21,981 nucleotides of DNA, from assembly GCA_007130345.1 (NCBI GenBank), contig SLSP01000202.1, positions 1-21,981 on the forward strand. The letters are read 5' to 3'. The position numbers and the translations under genes are program-made. The notes below the pieces were generated by a model. That model saw only the letters and a list, made by a program, of their open reading frames with translations, was not told where the DNA came from and ran no database searches. The first letter of the stretch is position 1; each line of letters starts with the position of its first letter. This stretch comes from Thermoflexales bacterium. GTDB taxonomy: Bacteria > Chloroflexota > Anaerolineae > B4-G1 > SLSP01. This document shows positions 7,506 to 14,696 of this stretch, piece after piece.

Positions 7506-7514
7506 ATTATACCA
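7506..7514 (-). promoter_or_regulatory. Extended -10 promoter between secY and map
   Basis: The minus strand reads TGGTATAAT, a perfect -10 hexamer with the extended TGn motif. It starts 6 nt beyond the secY stop, so it could start transcription near 7499 and give map a leader of about 90 nt. No good -35 hexamer is visible at 16-18 nt, which is usual for extended -10 promoters. It would drive map through the alpha genes independently of the spc transcript. Confidence 0.6.
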
Positions 7515-7519
7515 CAGTT

Positions 7520-8869
7520 TTAGCGGAGGAAGCCCTCGTAGTTGCGCATCAGGAGTTGGGCCTCCAACTGCTGTATGGTGTCGGTTACAGTACCCACCAC
7601 AATCAGCAACCCCGCGCTCTGAATGAGCATCAGCTGCGTTTCCATAAACAGCCCCACGAAGAAGGGCAACACCGCCACAATGCCCAAGAAGAGCGCGCCT
7701 ACAAACGTGATGCGCTGATAGATATGGAGGATAAACTCCTCTGTCTTGCGTCCGGGGCGCACGCCGGGAATAAACCCGCCCTGCTTCTGTAACATCTCCG
7801 GCAAGTTCTGCTGCTCGATCATGATAAAGGTGTAGAAGTAGGTGAAGCCAACGACGGCCAGGAAGTACAACACCGCGTACCACGGATCCTGTCCGCTGAA
7901 GAAAGCGATCACCCAATTCGCGGAATCGCGCGTGGCGGCGCTTTCGCTGGTCATAAAGAACTGCGCTATAACTGCCGGGAAAGCGAGGATCGACTGCGCG
8001 AAAATCAGCGGGATCATCCCCGCCGTATTGATTTTCAAAGGGATATAGGTACTCCCCCCACCATAGACCTTCATACCACGCACCCGCTTGCCGTATTGCA
8101 CTTTGATGCGGCGCTCACCTTCCTGCAAGAAGACGATGAACAGCATAGTCGCAATCATCAACACGACGAAAATGGACACGCGCACGATGCTGAGTACCAC
8201 GTTGGGAACCAACCCGGTGCCCCGCCAAATAGCGAGCAGGTTCGCGGGAAGCTGGGCGACGATACCGCCAAAGATGATCAGGGATAACCCGTTGCCGATA
8301 CCCTGTTCGGTAATCAATTCGCCAAGCCAAACCGCAAACATTGTCCCTGCCGTCATCGTGATGAGCAAGGTTAGCGTTGGTAAGGCTTGCCCCGGCCCCC
8401 AGCCAAAGCTCGGCAAGATGGGGCGGACACCCACCATCGCGGCTCTAAAGAGCTGCGCCTGACCGTAAGCCTGTAATGCGGCCAGAGGCACCGTGCAGTA
8501 GAAGGTGATCTGGTTCATCTTGCGCTGCCCTTCTTCGCCTTCTTCCTTGATGCGTTCCTCCCACTTCGGGAAGATGGGCAACAGCAATTGCAAGACAATC
8601 TGCGCGGTAACGTAAGGATAAACGCCGGTAGCCAAGACCGAGAAGTTTGATACCGCGCCACCTGATAGCAAGTCCAGGATATTGATAAAACTTTGCGTCC
8701 CTTCAGCTTGCGTCGTCGCCATCTCGAAAAACTGCGCGAGGGCCACCCGGTCCACACCGGGAACCGGGATGTTGGACGCCATTCGGAAGATAATCAGAAT
8801 CAACAGCGTGTAAAACATCCGCCGACGCAAATCAGGGAGCTTAAAAGCATTGCGCAGGGCTTCAATCAT
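7520..8869 (-). CDS. secY: Protein translocase subunit SecY
   Basis: A 449-residue polytopic membrane protein, the channel of the Sec translocon. Ten hydrophobic segments are expected and visible, the first near 18-35 (MFYTLLILIIFRMASNIPVP). Other family marks are the plug-side ILDLLSGGAVSNFSVLATGV, GNGLSLIIFGGI near residues 199-210, and the cytoplasmic KVYGGGSTYIPLKINTAGMI loop. The C-terminal LLMRNYEGFLR is typical. GGAGG lies 6 nt before the ATG. The 62 nt between rplO and secY hold an inverted repeat. adk, which usually follows secY, is not present. Confidence 0.98.
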   Translation of the reverse strand: MIEALRNAFKLPDLRRRMFYTLLILIIFRMASNIPVPGVDRVALAQFFEMATTQAEGTQSFINILDLLSGGAVSNFSVLATGVYPYVTAQIVLQLLLPIFPKWEERIKEEGEEGQRKMNQITFYCTVPLAALQAYGQAQLFRAAMVGVRPILPSFGWGPGQALPTLTLLITMTAGTMFAVWLGELITEQGIGNGLSLIIFGGIVAQLPANLLAIWRGTGLVPNVVLSIVRVSIFVVLMIATMLFIVFLQEGERRIKVQYGKRVRGMKVYGGGSTYIPLKINTAGMIPLIFAQSILAFPAVIAQFFMTSESAATRDSANWVIAFFSGQDPWYAVLYFLAVVGFTYFYTFIMIEQQNLPEMLQKQGGFIPGVRPGRKTEEFILHIYQRITFVGALFLGIVAVLPFFVGLFMETQLMLIQSAGLLIVVGTVTDTIQQLEAQLLMRNYEGFLR

Positions 8870-8896
8870 CGTGTGCCTCCATCAAGAAGTTATGCC

Positions 8897-8925
8897 GGCG
8901 CTGCCGAGTACGCCTCAGCAGCGCC
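8897..8925. repeat. Inverted repeat between rplO and secY
   Basis: GGCGCTGC (8897-8904) pairs perfectly with GCAGCGCC (8918-8925); after one mismatch three more pairs (GAG/CTC) close a 5-nt loop. In the minus-strand RNA this is a stable hairpin 6 nt after the rplO stop. No U-run follows, so a processing or attenuation role is more likely than termination. Confidence 0.65.
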
Positions 8926-8931
8926 TTCGAA

Positions 8932-9414
8932 TTAGCGTGTGCGATAACCGCCCCGCTTCCAGGGCAACAACTCCACCGTGCCACCCGCAGCTTCAACCTT
9001 TTCGCGGGCCGCCGCTGAGATGCGATGCACGCGCACAGTCAAAGGATGATCGATTTCGCCGCGCCCCAACACCACCACAAGATCGCGGGCGTGCTTGATA
9101 AGCCCTGCATCCACCAGAGTCTTCGGCGAGACCTCGCCGCCGGCCTCGAAACGCGCGGCCAGTTGATCCAGGTTTATAGGTTCAAAATCCACTTTGTAAG
9201 GATTAAAGAACTTATAGCCGCGCACAAACGGCAATTTGCGCACCAGGGGCAACTGTCCACCCTCAAAATATGGGCGCACTCCACCCCCACTGCGGGCATT
9301 TTGCCCTTTTGTGCCTCGGCCCGCCGTCTTGCCTTGTCCAGCCGATATCCCCCGCCCGACACGCTTCCTACCTCGCGTGGCACCAGATGCGGGACGTAGT
9401 TCATGCAATTTCAT
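8932..9414 (-). CDS. rplO: 50S ribosomal protein L15
   Basis: A 160-residue late-assembly protein of the large subunit. The start MKLHELRPASGATRGRKRVG is the classic L15 opening, followed by the glycine-rich GRGISAGQGKTAGRGTKGQ and GGGVRPYFEGGQLPLVRKLP, then the C-terminal AAGGTVELL segment. I place the start at ATG 9414, 8 nt after GGAGG; an upstream in-frame GTG (9429) would add five residues and overlap the rpmD stop region with no site before it. It is 14 nt after rpmD. Confidence 0.97.
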   Translation of the reverse strand: MKLHELRPASGATRGRKRVGRGISAGQGKTAGRGTKGQNARSGGGVRPYFEGGQLPLVRKLPFVRGYKFFNPYKVDFEPINLDQLAARFEAGGEVSPKTLVDAGLIKHARDLVVVLGRGEIDHPLTVRVHRISAAAREKVEAAGGTVELLPWKRGGYRTR

Positions 9415-9428
9415 ACCGCTCGCCTCCA

Positions 9429-9617
9429 CTATGCCTCGATTTCCTCAACTTGAAGCAAATGAGGAATCTTGTTCACCATCCCCCGCACAGCCGGATTATC
9501 CGGGCGCTCAACCACATGGTTTAGCCTCCGCAATCCCAGCGCTTTGACCGTGTGCTTCTGGCGAATAGAATACCCGATAGGACTACGCACCAACTTTATG
9601 CGCAATTTCTTGCTCAT
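9429..9617 (-). CDS. rpmD: 50S ribosomal protein L30
   Basis: A 62-residue protein with KKLRIKLVRSPIGYSIRQKH and TVKALGLRRLNHVVERPDNP, the family signature, and a C-terminal VRGMVNKIPHLLQVEE. The start ATG forms TGATG with the rpsE stop (1-nt overlap), so translation is probably coupled; a GTG immediately before the ATG is an alternative. AGGAGG lies 8 nt upstream of the ATG, inside rpsE. Confidence 0.96.
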   Translation of the reverse strand: MSKKLRIKLVRSPIGYSIRQKHTVKALGLRRLNHVVERPDNPAVRGMVNKIPHLLQVEEIEA

Positions 9618-10165
9618 CACGCCTTCCTCCTCCGCCAGAAGGGCATCACCTCAGCTACGGGTTTCCCACGCTCTTCGGCGACTTCCTCAACCCAGCGCAA
9701 CTGATCCAGCGCATCCATCGTGGCCTGCACCACATTGACCTGCGTAGCGCTGCCTAGCGATTTCGTGAGCACGTTTTGGATGCCCGCGGCTTCCAGAACG
9801 GCGCGCACCCCACCGCCAGCCAACACGCCGGTGCCCTCGGTGGCCGGACGCAACATCACACGCGCGCCGCCACAGCGACCCAACACATCATGGGGAATAG
9901 TGGTACCTTCCAGCGGTATCTGACGCATGGCGCGCCGGGCACGACTGGTAGCCTTGCCGATGGCATCGGGGACGGTGCGCGCTTTACCGATACCCAGGCC
10001 CACCTGGCCCTTGTTATCGCCGACCACCGCCACCACACGGAAGTGGAAAGTGCGCCCGCCTTTAACAACCTTAGCTACACGAGTAATATCAACAACTCGT
10101 TCATCTAGCTCTTCTGGTTCTTCCTCAAAAAACTTGCGACCTTGAGGTTTGCTACTTGATTTCAT
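9617..10165 (-). CDS. rpsE: 30S ribosomal protein S5
   Basis: A 182-residue protein at the mRNA entry channel, important for decoding accuracy and mRNA unwinding. The N-terminal double-stranded-RNA-binding-like domain carries VVKGGRTFHFRVVAVVGDNK and VGLGIGKARTVPDAIGKA; the C-terminal domain carries VLAGGGVRAVLEAAGIQNVL and TKSLGSATQVNVVQATMDAL. An acidic and basic N-terminal extension of about 30 residues precedes the core. AGGAGG lies 4 nt before the ATG. It follows rplR by 39 nt. Confidence 0.98.
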   Translation of the reverse strand: MKSSSKPQGRKFFEEEPEELDERVVDITRVAKVVKGGRTFHFRVVAVVGDNKGQVGLGIGKARTVPDAIGKATSRARRAMRQIPLEGTTIPHDVLGRCGGARVMLRPATEGTGVLAGGGVRAVLEAAGIQNVLTKSLGSATQVNVVQATMDALDQLRWVEEVAEERGKPVAEVMPFWRRRKA

Positions 10166-10204
10166 AGTTCCTCCTGCCGGACGCCCAAAGAAGGCGCTGC
10201 CGTA

Positions 10205-10573
10205 TTAAAAATCCAGGCCCGCCTCACGGGCAGCCTCAGCGAGAGCTTTGACACGACCATGATATTTATATCCACCACGGTCAAACACGATAAGTTTTAC
10301 ACCTTTAGATAAGGCCCGTTCTGCCACGACACGCCCCACGACCTTTGCTTGTTCCGTTTTGTTCTTCCCGTTCACTTCGTCACGGATTTCATGGTCGATG
10401 GTAGAAGCTGAAACCAATGTATGACCGGCTTCATCATCGATGATCTGGGCATAAATATGATTCAAACTTCTGAACACATTCAATCGTGGACGTTCCGGTG
10501 TTCCCTGCATATTCTTGCGGATATGCTTGCAACGCCGCGCGCGGGCTTTACGCCGATCAACTTCTGGTTTCAT
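10205..10573 (-). CDS. rplR: 50S ribosomal protein L18
   Basis: A 122-residue 5S rRNA-binding protein of the central protuberance. Visible marks are a basic N-terminus (RRKARARRCKHIRKNMQG), TPERPRLNVFRSLNHIYAQI, and the ending VFDRGGYKYHGRVKALAEAA, which is diagnostic. Length is standard. The ribosome binding site is a weak GAGG 11 nt upstream of the ATG, poorer than those of the neighbours. It follows rplF by 33 nt. Confidence 0.97.
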   Translation of the reverse strand: MKPEVDRRKARARRCKHIRKNMQGTPERPRLNVFRSLNHIYAQIIDDEAGHTLVSASTIDHEIRDEVNGKNKTEQAKVVGRVVAERALSKGVKLIVFDRGGYKYHGRVKALAEAAREAGLDF

Positions 10574-10606
10574 AATCTCTTAACCCTCAGTTCCACGCAA
10601 TTTTGA

Positions 10607-11152
10607 CTACAATGCCTTACCAGCCTTGCCCGCCTTGCGCCGGACATGCTCACCCTGGTAACGGATTCCTTTGCCCAAGTACGGTTCTACCGGGCGCCAA
10701 GCCCGAATTTCAGCCGCCACCTGACCAACCAACTCTTTGCTGCATCCCTTGACTGTGACCGTGCCGGCCCGAGGGTTGACATCAAACTCAATCCCCTCCG
10801 GCGCGTCGATCACCACGTCGTGAATAAACCCCAAGCTCATCACGAGGGTTCGTCCTTGCAACTCAACGCGGTATCCGGTGCCGCGAATTTCCAGCACTTT
10901 GGAATACCCCTCGGTCACGCCCACCACCATATTGTTGATCAGGGCACGGGTCAAACCATGCAACGCTTTGATCTTGCGATCATCATTGGGACGCTCTACG
11001 CGCAACAGCGCGTCTTCTCTCACAATCTGCATATCCGGATGAAATTCCCGGATTAGCTCACCTTTGGGGCCTTTGATGGTGACAATAGGCCCGTCGATCT
11101 TGACATCCACCCCCGAAGGGATTTGGACTGGCATCTTTCCTATTCGAGACAC
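10607..11152 (-). CDS. rplF: 50S ribosomal protein L6
   Basis: A 181-residue protein near the sarcin-ricin loop and factor-binding site. SRIGKMPVQIPSGVDVKI opens the first L6 repeat domain; VEGYSKVLEIRGTGYR-like sequence (TEGYSKVLEIRGTGYRVEL) opens the second; the ending has EPYLGKGIRYQGEHVRRKAG, diagnostic of L6. I chose GTG at 11152 because GGGAGG lies 5 nt before it and it gives the usual N-terminus; an in-frame upstream codon at 11194 would add 14 unrelated residues inside rpsH. It is 10 nt after rpsH. Confidence 0.97.
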   Translation of the reverse strand: MSRIGKMPVQIPSGVDVKIDGPIVTIKGPKGELIREFHPDMQIVREDALLRVERPNDDRKIKALHGLTRALINNMVVGVTEGYSKVLEIRGTGYRVELQGRTLVMSLGFIHDVVIDAPEGIEFDVNPRAGTVTVKGCSKELVGQVAAEIRAWRPVEPYLGKGIRYQGEHVRRKAGKAGKAL

Positions 11153-11157
11153 GCTAA

Positions 11158-11163
11158 CCTCCC
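11158..11163 (-). promoter_or_regulatory. Ribosome binding site choosing the rplF GTG start
   Basis: GGGAGG on the minus strand, 5 nt before GTG 11152-11150 and touching the last base of the rpsH stop codon. It favours the GTG over the upstream in-frame alternative inside rpsH. Confidence 0.75.
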
Positions 11164-11573
11164 TACCAGACGTAGCAGAGCACCTCGCCACCAACGTTGA
11201 GACGGCGGGCCTGCTGACCGGTGATCACCCCTTTGGGCGTCGAAAGGATTGCAATGCCCATGCCACTGCGCACCCAAGGAATTTCCTTGACCGACGTGTA
11301 TATCCGCCGTCCAGGTTTGCTCACCCGTTTCATATCAGTGATGACGGGACGTTGATGCTTCACATCGCCCACATATTTTAGGTCAATCACCAGATTCTTG
11401 TGATTGCTTTCGTCCATAACTACTTTGAAATCCTCAATATAGCCTTCGTCCTTCAAGATTTTCGCTATCGCGACCTTAATCTGCGACGAGGGCATCGACA
11501 CTGCGGCGAATTTCCTCGCCATAGCGTTTCGGATACGTGCCAACATATCAGCAATTGGATCTGAAGTTGTCAT
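11163..11573 (-). CDS. rpsH: 30S ribosomal protein S8
   Basis: A 136-residue protein that binds the central domain of 16S rRNA. It opens TTSDPIADMLARIRNAMARK, the family hallmark, has IKVAIAKILKDEGYIEDF, and ends GVITGQQARRLNVGGEVLCYVW, matching the conserved G-[VI]-[IM]-[ST] region and the ending E-x-L-[CA]-Y-x-W. In Escherichia coli S8 represses the spc operon; no target site was identified here. GGGAG lies 9 nt before the ATG. It is 14 nt after rpsZ. Confidence 0.98.
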   Translation of the reverse strand: MTTSDPIADMLARIRNAMARKFAAVSMPSSQIKVAIAKILKDEGYIEDFKVVMDESNHKNLVIDLKYVGDVKHQRPVITDMKRVSKPGRRIYTSVKEIPWVRSGMGIAILSTPKGVITGQQARRLNVGGEVLCYVW

Positions 11574-11587
11574 ACAATCCTACTCCC

Positions 11588-11770
11588 TTACCAACTGGCC
11601 TTGATCATGCCAGGGATTTTCCCTTCCAGGGCCAATTCACGAATGCAAATGCGGCACATGCTGAACCGACGGTAGTAACCACGAGGGCGCCCGCATCGCT
11701 GACAGCGATGGCGCACGCGCACCTTGTACTTACGTCGCGTTTCACGAATTGGCATCGACTTTTTCGCCAT
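11588..11770 (-). CDS. rpsZ: 30S ribosomal protein S14, zinc-binding type Z
   Basis: A 60-residue short S14, the zinc-dependent form, in the 30S head near the mRNA. The sequence RHRCQRCGRPRGYYRRFSMC carries C23, C26 and C39, and C42 follows, giving two CxxC pairs that bind zinc. It ends with IPGMIKASW, the conserved tail. Length fits type Z (60-61) and not the long type (about 100). AGGAG lies 6 nt before the ATG. It lies in the standard L5-S14-S8 order, 32 nt after rplE. Confidence 0.98.
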   Translation of the reverse strand: MAKKSMPIRETRRKYKVRVRHRCQRCGRPRGYYRRFSMCRICIRELALEGKIPGMIKASW

Positions 11771-11802
11771 AAGTTTCTCCTTCTACCTGCACACGTTGCT
11801 TG

Positions 11803-12342
11803 TTAAGCGTTTCGGAATGGCATACCGAGCAGCGACAGAAGCCGGCGGGCCTCCTCATCAGTCTCGGCTGTCGTGTTGAAGCTGATCTCCATTCCCCGGA
11901 TTTTATCGATTTTGTCATAGTTAATCTCAGGAAAGAGCAGTTGCTCACGTAAACCCAGGGTATAGTTCCCCCGCCCATCGAGCTTGCTAGGAACGCCGTG
12001 GAAGTCACGGGTGCGTGGCAACGCGACACCGATCAGGCGATCCAAGAAGGCCCACATCCGCTCTCCCCGCAACGTGACCTTGACGCCAATAGCACGCCCT
12101 TCGCGCAACTTGAAGTTAGCAATTGACCTGCGCGCTTTAGTGATCACTGGCTGTTGCCCAGTAATCGTTCGCAAGTCGTCCACTGCGTACTCGATAGCTT
12201 TGGGGTTATCCAGCGCCTCGCCCATCCCGATATTCACCACAATTTTGCGAATCCGGGGGATTTCCATAACAGATTTGTAACCAAAATCCCTCATCAAAGC
12301 CGGCGCGACTTCTTCTTGATAAATTTTTTGCAACCGCTGCAT
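11803..12342 (-). CDS. rplE: 50S ribosomal protein L5
   Basis: A 179-residue 5S rRNA-binding protein that contacts P-site tRNA and the small subunit. Family marks include VMEIPRIRKIVVNIGMGEAL, ITGQQPVITKARRSIANFKL, REGRAIGVKVTLRGERMWAF and RDFHGVPSKLDGRGNYTLGL. The ending RRLLSLLGMPF is typical. The start ATG shares its A with the rplX stop (TAATG), so the two are probably translationally coupled. AGGAGG lies 8 nt upstream, inside rplX. Confidence 0.98.
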   Translation of the reverse strand: MQRLQKIYQEEVAPALMRDFGYKSVMEIPRIRKIVVNIGMGEALDNPKAIEYAVDDLRTITGQQPVITKARRSIANFKLREGRAIGVKVTLRGERMWAFLDRLIGVALPRTRDFHGVPSKLDGRGNYTLGLREQLLFPEINYDKIDKIRGMEISFNTTAETDEEARRLLSLLGMPFRNA

Positions 12343-12674
12343 TATCCCCGCCTCCTGTCGATGACTGATCCGGAGCCAACGGCAACGCGCACCATGCGGC
12401 CATTCACCTCTTCCATACGTACCCGCGTAGGCTTGTCGGTCTCAGGATCGATCAACATCACGTTCGACACAGCCACCGGCGCTTCAAACTGGATTCGCCC
12501 ACCTTGCATCTGGGAGCGGCCAGCCTGCTGCCCGCTTTCGTGCTTAGTCACCAAGTTCACCCCTGAAACCACCACGCGACCGGCTTTAGACAACACGCGC
12601 AACACTGTGCCGCGTGCCCCTTTATCATCACCTGCGATGATTTCTACAGTATCACCTTTCTTAATGCGTTTCAT
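12342..12674 (-). CDS. rplX: 50S ribosomal protein L24
   Basis: A 110-residue assembly initiator at the tunnel exit. The N-terminus MKRIKKGDTVEIIAGDDKGA is the KOW motif (GDTVEIIAGDDKGARGTV), followed by VSGVNLVTKHESGQQ and QFEAPVAVSNVMLIDPET, both typical. Length is standard. GAGG lies 7 nt before the ATG. It follows rplN by 13 nt and overlaps rplE by one base (TAATG). Confidence 0.97.
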   Translation of the reverse strand: MKRIKKGDTVEIIAGDDKGARGTVLRVLSKAGRVVVSGVNLVTKHESGQQAGRSQMQGGRIQFEAPVAVSNVMLIDPETDKPTRVRMEEVNGRMVRVAVGSGSVIDRRRG

Positions 12675-12687
12675 CTCTATACCTCGT

Positions 12688-13059
12688 CTACAATACTTCG
12701 GGCGCTAGAGAAACGATCTTCATAAACCCCTTCTCGCGCAATTCTCGGGCCACCGGGCCAAAGATGCGGGTACCACGGGGATTCTGTGTTTCTCCTTCGA
12801 GGATGACCGCCGCGTTATCGTCAAAGCGGATATACGAGCCGTCATCCCGACGATATTCTTTAGCCACCCGTACAATCACAGCCCGCACAATCTCACCCTT
12901 TTTCACCGACGCGGTTGGTGCCGAAGCCTTAACAGTTGCTACAATGGTATCTCCCACAGAGCCGTACCGCCGCCGTGAGCCACCTAGCACTTGAATACAC
13001 AACACCTCCTGAGCGCCGGTATTATCAGCAATTTTGAGTCTGGTTTCACTTTGGATCAT
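12688..13059 (-). CDS. rplN: 50S ribosomal protein L14
   Basis: A 123-residue protein that lies at the subunit interface. It begins MIQSETRLKIADNTGAQEVL, the hallmark, then VLGGSRRRYGSVGDTIVATV, and ends GFMKIVSLAPEVL. I place the start at ATG 13059, 6 nt after AAGGAG and giving the usual 122-123 residue length; an in-frame codon 42 nt upstream would overlap the end of rpsQ and add 14 residues without any family likeness. The rpsQ stop lies 10 nt upstream, just before this site. Confidence 0.97.
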   Translation of the reverse strand: MIQSETRLKIADNTGAQEVLCIQVLGGSRRRYGSVGDTIVATVKASAPTASVKKGEIVRAVIVRVAKEYRRDDGSYIRFDDNAAVILEGETQNPRGTRIFGPVARELREKGFMKIVSLAPEVL

Positions 13060-13065
13060 TGCTGG

Positions 13066-13071
13066 CTCCTT
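13066..13071 (-). promoter_or_regulatory. Ribosome binding site choosing the rplN start
   Basis: AAGGAG on the minus strand, 6 nt before ATG 13059-13057, overlapping the rpsQ stop codon by two bases. It decides for the short, family-standard L14 start. Confidence 0.75.
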
Positions 13072-13321
13072 ATTCGGCGCGTTCGAGGATATTATGGACA
13101 ACCCATCGCTTGCGGCGACTGTAAGGACGCGATTCCTCGATGGTCACGCGATCCCCAATTCGACAGGCATTCTCTTCATCATGGGCCATATATTTCTTGG
13201 CAGACCGAATGACCTTTTTGTAAAGGGGATGGCGATACCGCCGTTCAACCGCAACCATCACGGTCTTATCCATTTTGTCACTGGTCACAGTACCGACCAA
13301 CCGCCGACGTTGTTCCTTCAT
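13070..13321 (-). CDS. rpsQ: 30S ribosomal protein S17
   Basis: An 83-residue OB-fold protein that binds helix 11 of 16S rRNA early in assembly. Marks are RRRLVGTVTSDKMDKTVMVA, VERRYRHPLYKKVIRSAKKY, HDEENACRIGDRVTIEESRP and the ending KRWVVHNILERAE. Its start overlaps the rpmC stop by four bases (ATGA), which suggests coupled translation. Length is standard for S17. Confidence 0.98.
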   Translation of the reverse strand: MKEQRRRLVGTVTSDKMDKTVMVAVERRYRHPLYKKVIRSAKKYMAHDEENACRIGDRVTIEESRPYSRRKRWVVHNILERAE

Positions 13322-13536
13322 ACCGCATCTCCTTTATGTTCAGTCGCCGCCAGTTCACGTTCACGCAAAACCGTCAACATGCGCGCAATATCCTTACGCA
13401 CAGCCCGAATTCGGTTATTATCCTGGAGGCTGCCCGAGTACCATTGCTGACGCAAATTGAACAACTCGCGCCGGGTTTCCTGTAAGCGATACTGCAAATC
13501 TTCCGTAGTGAACTCTCGTATTTCTGATGCAAACAT
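13318..13536 (-). CDS. rpmC: 50S ribosomal protein L29
   Basis: A 72-residue helical protein at the tunnel exit, part of the docking site for trigger factor and SRP. It starts MFASEIREFTTEDLQYRLQE and has ETRRELFNLRQQWYSGSLQD followed by NNRIRAVRKDIARMLTVLRE, the two-helix pattern of L29. Length is normal. The ribosome binding site is only G-rich (GGGGGG), overlapping the rplP stop 3 nt upstream, so reinitiation after rplP is likely. Confidence 0.96.
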   Translation of the reverse strand: MFASEIREFTTEDLQYRLQETRRELFNLRQQWYSGSLQDNNRIRAVRKDIARMLTVLRERELAATEHKGDAV

Positions 13537-13539
13537 CGC

Positions 13540-13971
13540 CTACCCCCCTGTGTCCCCGCCAAAATCAATTCGCTTGATAATTTGAGTCTTGATAGGCAGC
13601 TTGTGCGCGGCCAGACGCAGCGCCTCACGGGCCACTTCATCCGAAATCCCGCCCACTTCGAACATCACGCGACCGGGGCGCACCACCGCCACCCACTTCT
13701 CCACCACACCTTTACCCTTCCCCATGCGGGTCTCTGCTGGTTTAGCAGTGACCGGTTTGTCCGGGAAGATGCGGATCCAGTACTTACCACGTCGCCGCAT
13801 GTGCCGCACAATGGCCCGGCGCGCAGCTTCTATCTGACGCGCCGTGATCCAAGAAGGCTCTAACGCTTGCAGGCCATAATCGCCAAAATCGACGTTCACG
13901 CCCCGACTGGCCTTGCCCTTCATGCGCCCACGATGCTGCATACGATACTTTACGCGTTTCGGCATCAACAT
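13540..13971 (-). CDS. rplP: 50S ribosomal protein L16
   Basis: A 143-residue protein that positions A-site tRNA and helps late assembly of the peptidyl-transferase region. It begins MLMPKRVKYRMQHRGRMKGK; SWITARQIEAARRAIVRHMR and the RMGKGKGVVEKWVAVVRPGR segment are diagnostic. I use the first ATG, 6 nt after GGAG; a second ATG two codons later is possible but MLMPKR is a common bacterial L16 start. It is 25 nt after rpsC and 3 nt before rpmC. Confidence 0.98.
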   Translation of the reverse strand: MLMPKRVKYRMQHRGRMKGKASRGVNVDFGDYGLQALEPSWITARQIEAARRAIVRHMRRRGKYWIRIFPDKPVTAKPAETRMGKGKGVVEKWVAVVRPGRVMFEVGGISDEVAREALRLAAHKLPIKTQIIKRIDFGGDTGG

Positions 13972-13996
13972 AGCTTTCTCCTTCTACCAACCCATC

Positions 13997-14680
13997 TTAG
14001 AGCGCTTCTTCTGCCATCGAAGTCTTCTTCGGCAGAATCTCACCCTTATAAATCCAGACCTTCACACCGATGCGCCCATAGGTAGTCAGAGCCTCTTCTT
14101 GAGCATAATCGATATCTGCACGCAGGGTTTGCAAAGGCACGCGACCTTCGCGCATCCACTCGCGGCGCGCCATCTCAGAGCCAGCCAGACGCCCACTACA
14201 CATCACCTTAATGCCTTCGGCACCGGAGCGCATTGCTTGCCGCAACGCGCGCTTCATAGCGCGACTATGGTAGATGCGTTTCTCTAACTGCGCCACGATA
14301 TTCTCGGCCACCAGTTTGGCATCCAGATCAGGCTGTTCAACTTCCTGCACATCGACATGGACTCGCTTGCCACCGGTAAGCTCTTCGATACTCCGGCGCA
14401 TCGCTTTGACGTTTTCGCCCTTCCGCCCGATAACCACACCCGGACGCGCGGTCCAGACAATCACCGAGACTTGGTTGGGCGGGAAGCGCTCGATTTCCAC
14501 CCGCGAGATACCACTCTGTCCATCACGAGAACGCGCGCGCATCTCCCGATAGATCAATTCACGAATGGCCTCATCTTCTAATAACAGATCCGCGTATTCC
14601 CGACCTTCTGCGAACCAGCGGGACTTCCAGTCACGGATTACCTTCAATCGAAAACCGTAGGGATGAACTTTGCGACCCAA
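13997..14680 (-). CDS. rpsC: 30S ribosomal protein S3
   Basis: A 227-residue protein lining the mRNA entry channel. It begins LGRKVHPYGFRLKVIRDWKS, with the type II KH domain at about 60-110 including VIGRKGENVKAMRRSIEELT (GRKG is the GxxG-type loop), and the C-terminal domain with GAEGIKVMCSGRLAGSEMAR and RREWMREGRVPLQTLRADID. I place the start at TTG 14680, which follows AAGGAGG by 6 nt and aligns with the normal M/V-GRKVHP start; in-frame codons further upstream (to 14821) run through rplV and have no likeness to S3. It lies 16 nt after rplV. Confidence 0.96.
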   Translation of the reverse strand: MGRKVHPYGFRLKVIRDWKSRWFAEGREYADLLLEDEAIRELIYREMRARSRDGQSGISRVEIERFPPNQVSVIVWTARPGVVIGRKGENVKAMRRSIEELTGGKRVHVDVQEVEQPDLDAKLVAENIVAQLEKRIYHSRAMKRALRQAMRSGAEGIKVMCSGRLAGSEMARREWMREGRVPLQTLRADIDYAQEEALTTYGRIGVKVWIYKGEILPKKTSMAEEAL

Positions 14681-14686
14681 GACGTT

Positions 14687-14693
14687 CCTCCTT
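14687..14693 (-). promoter_or_regulatory. Ribosome binding site choosing the rpsC TTG start
   Basis: AAGGAGG on the minus strand, 6 nt before TTG 14680-14678, just after the rplV stop. This strong site explains how a rare TTG start can serve a highly expressed gene. Confidence 0.75.
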
Positions 14694-14696
14694 CTC

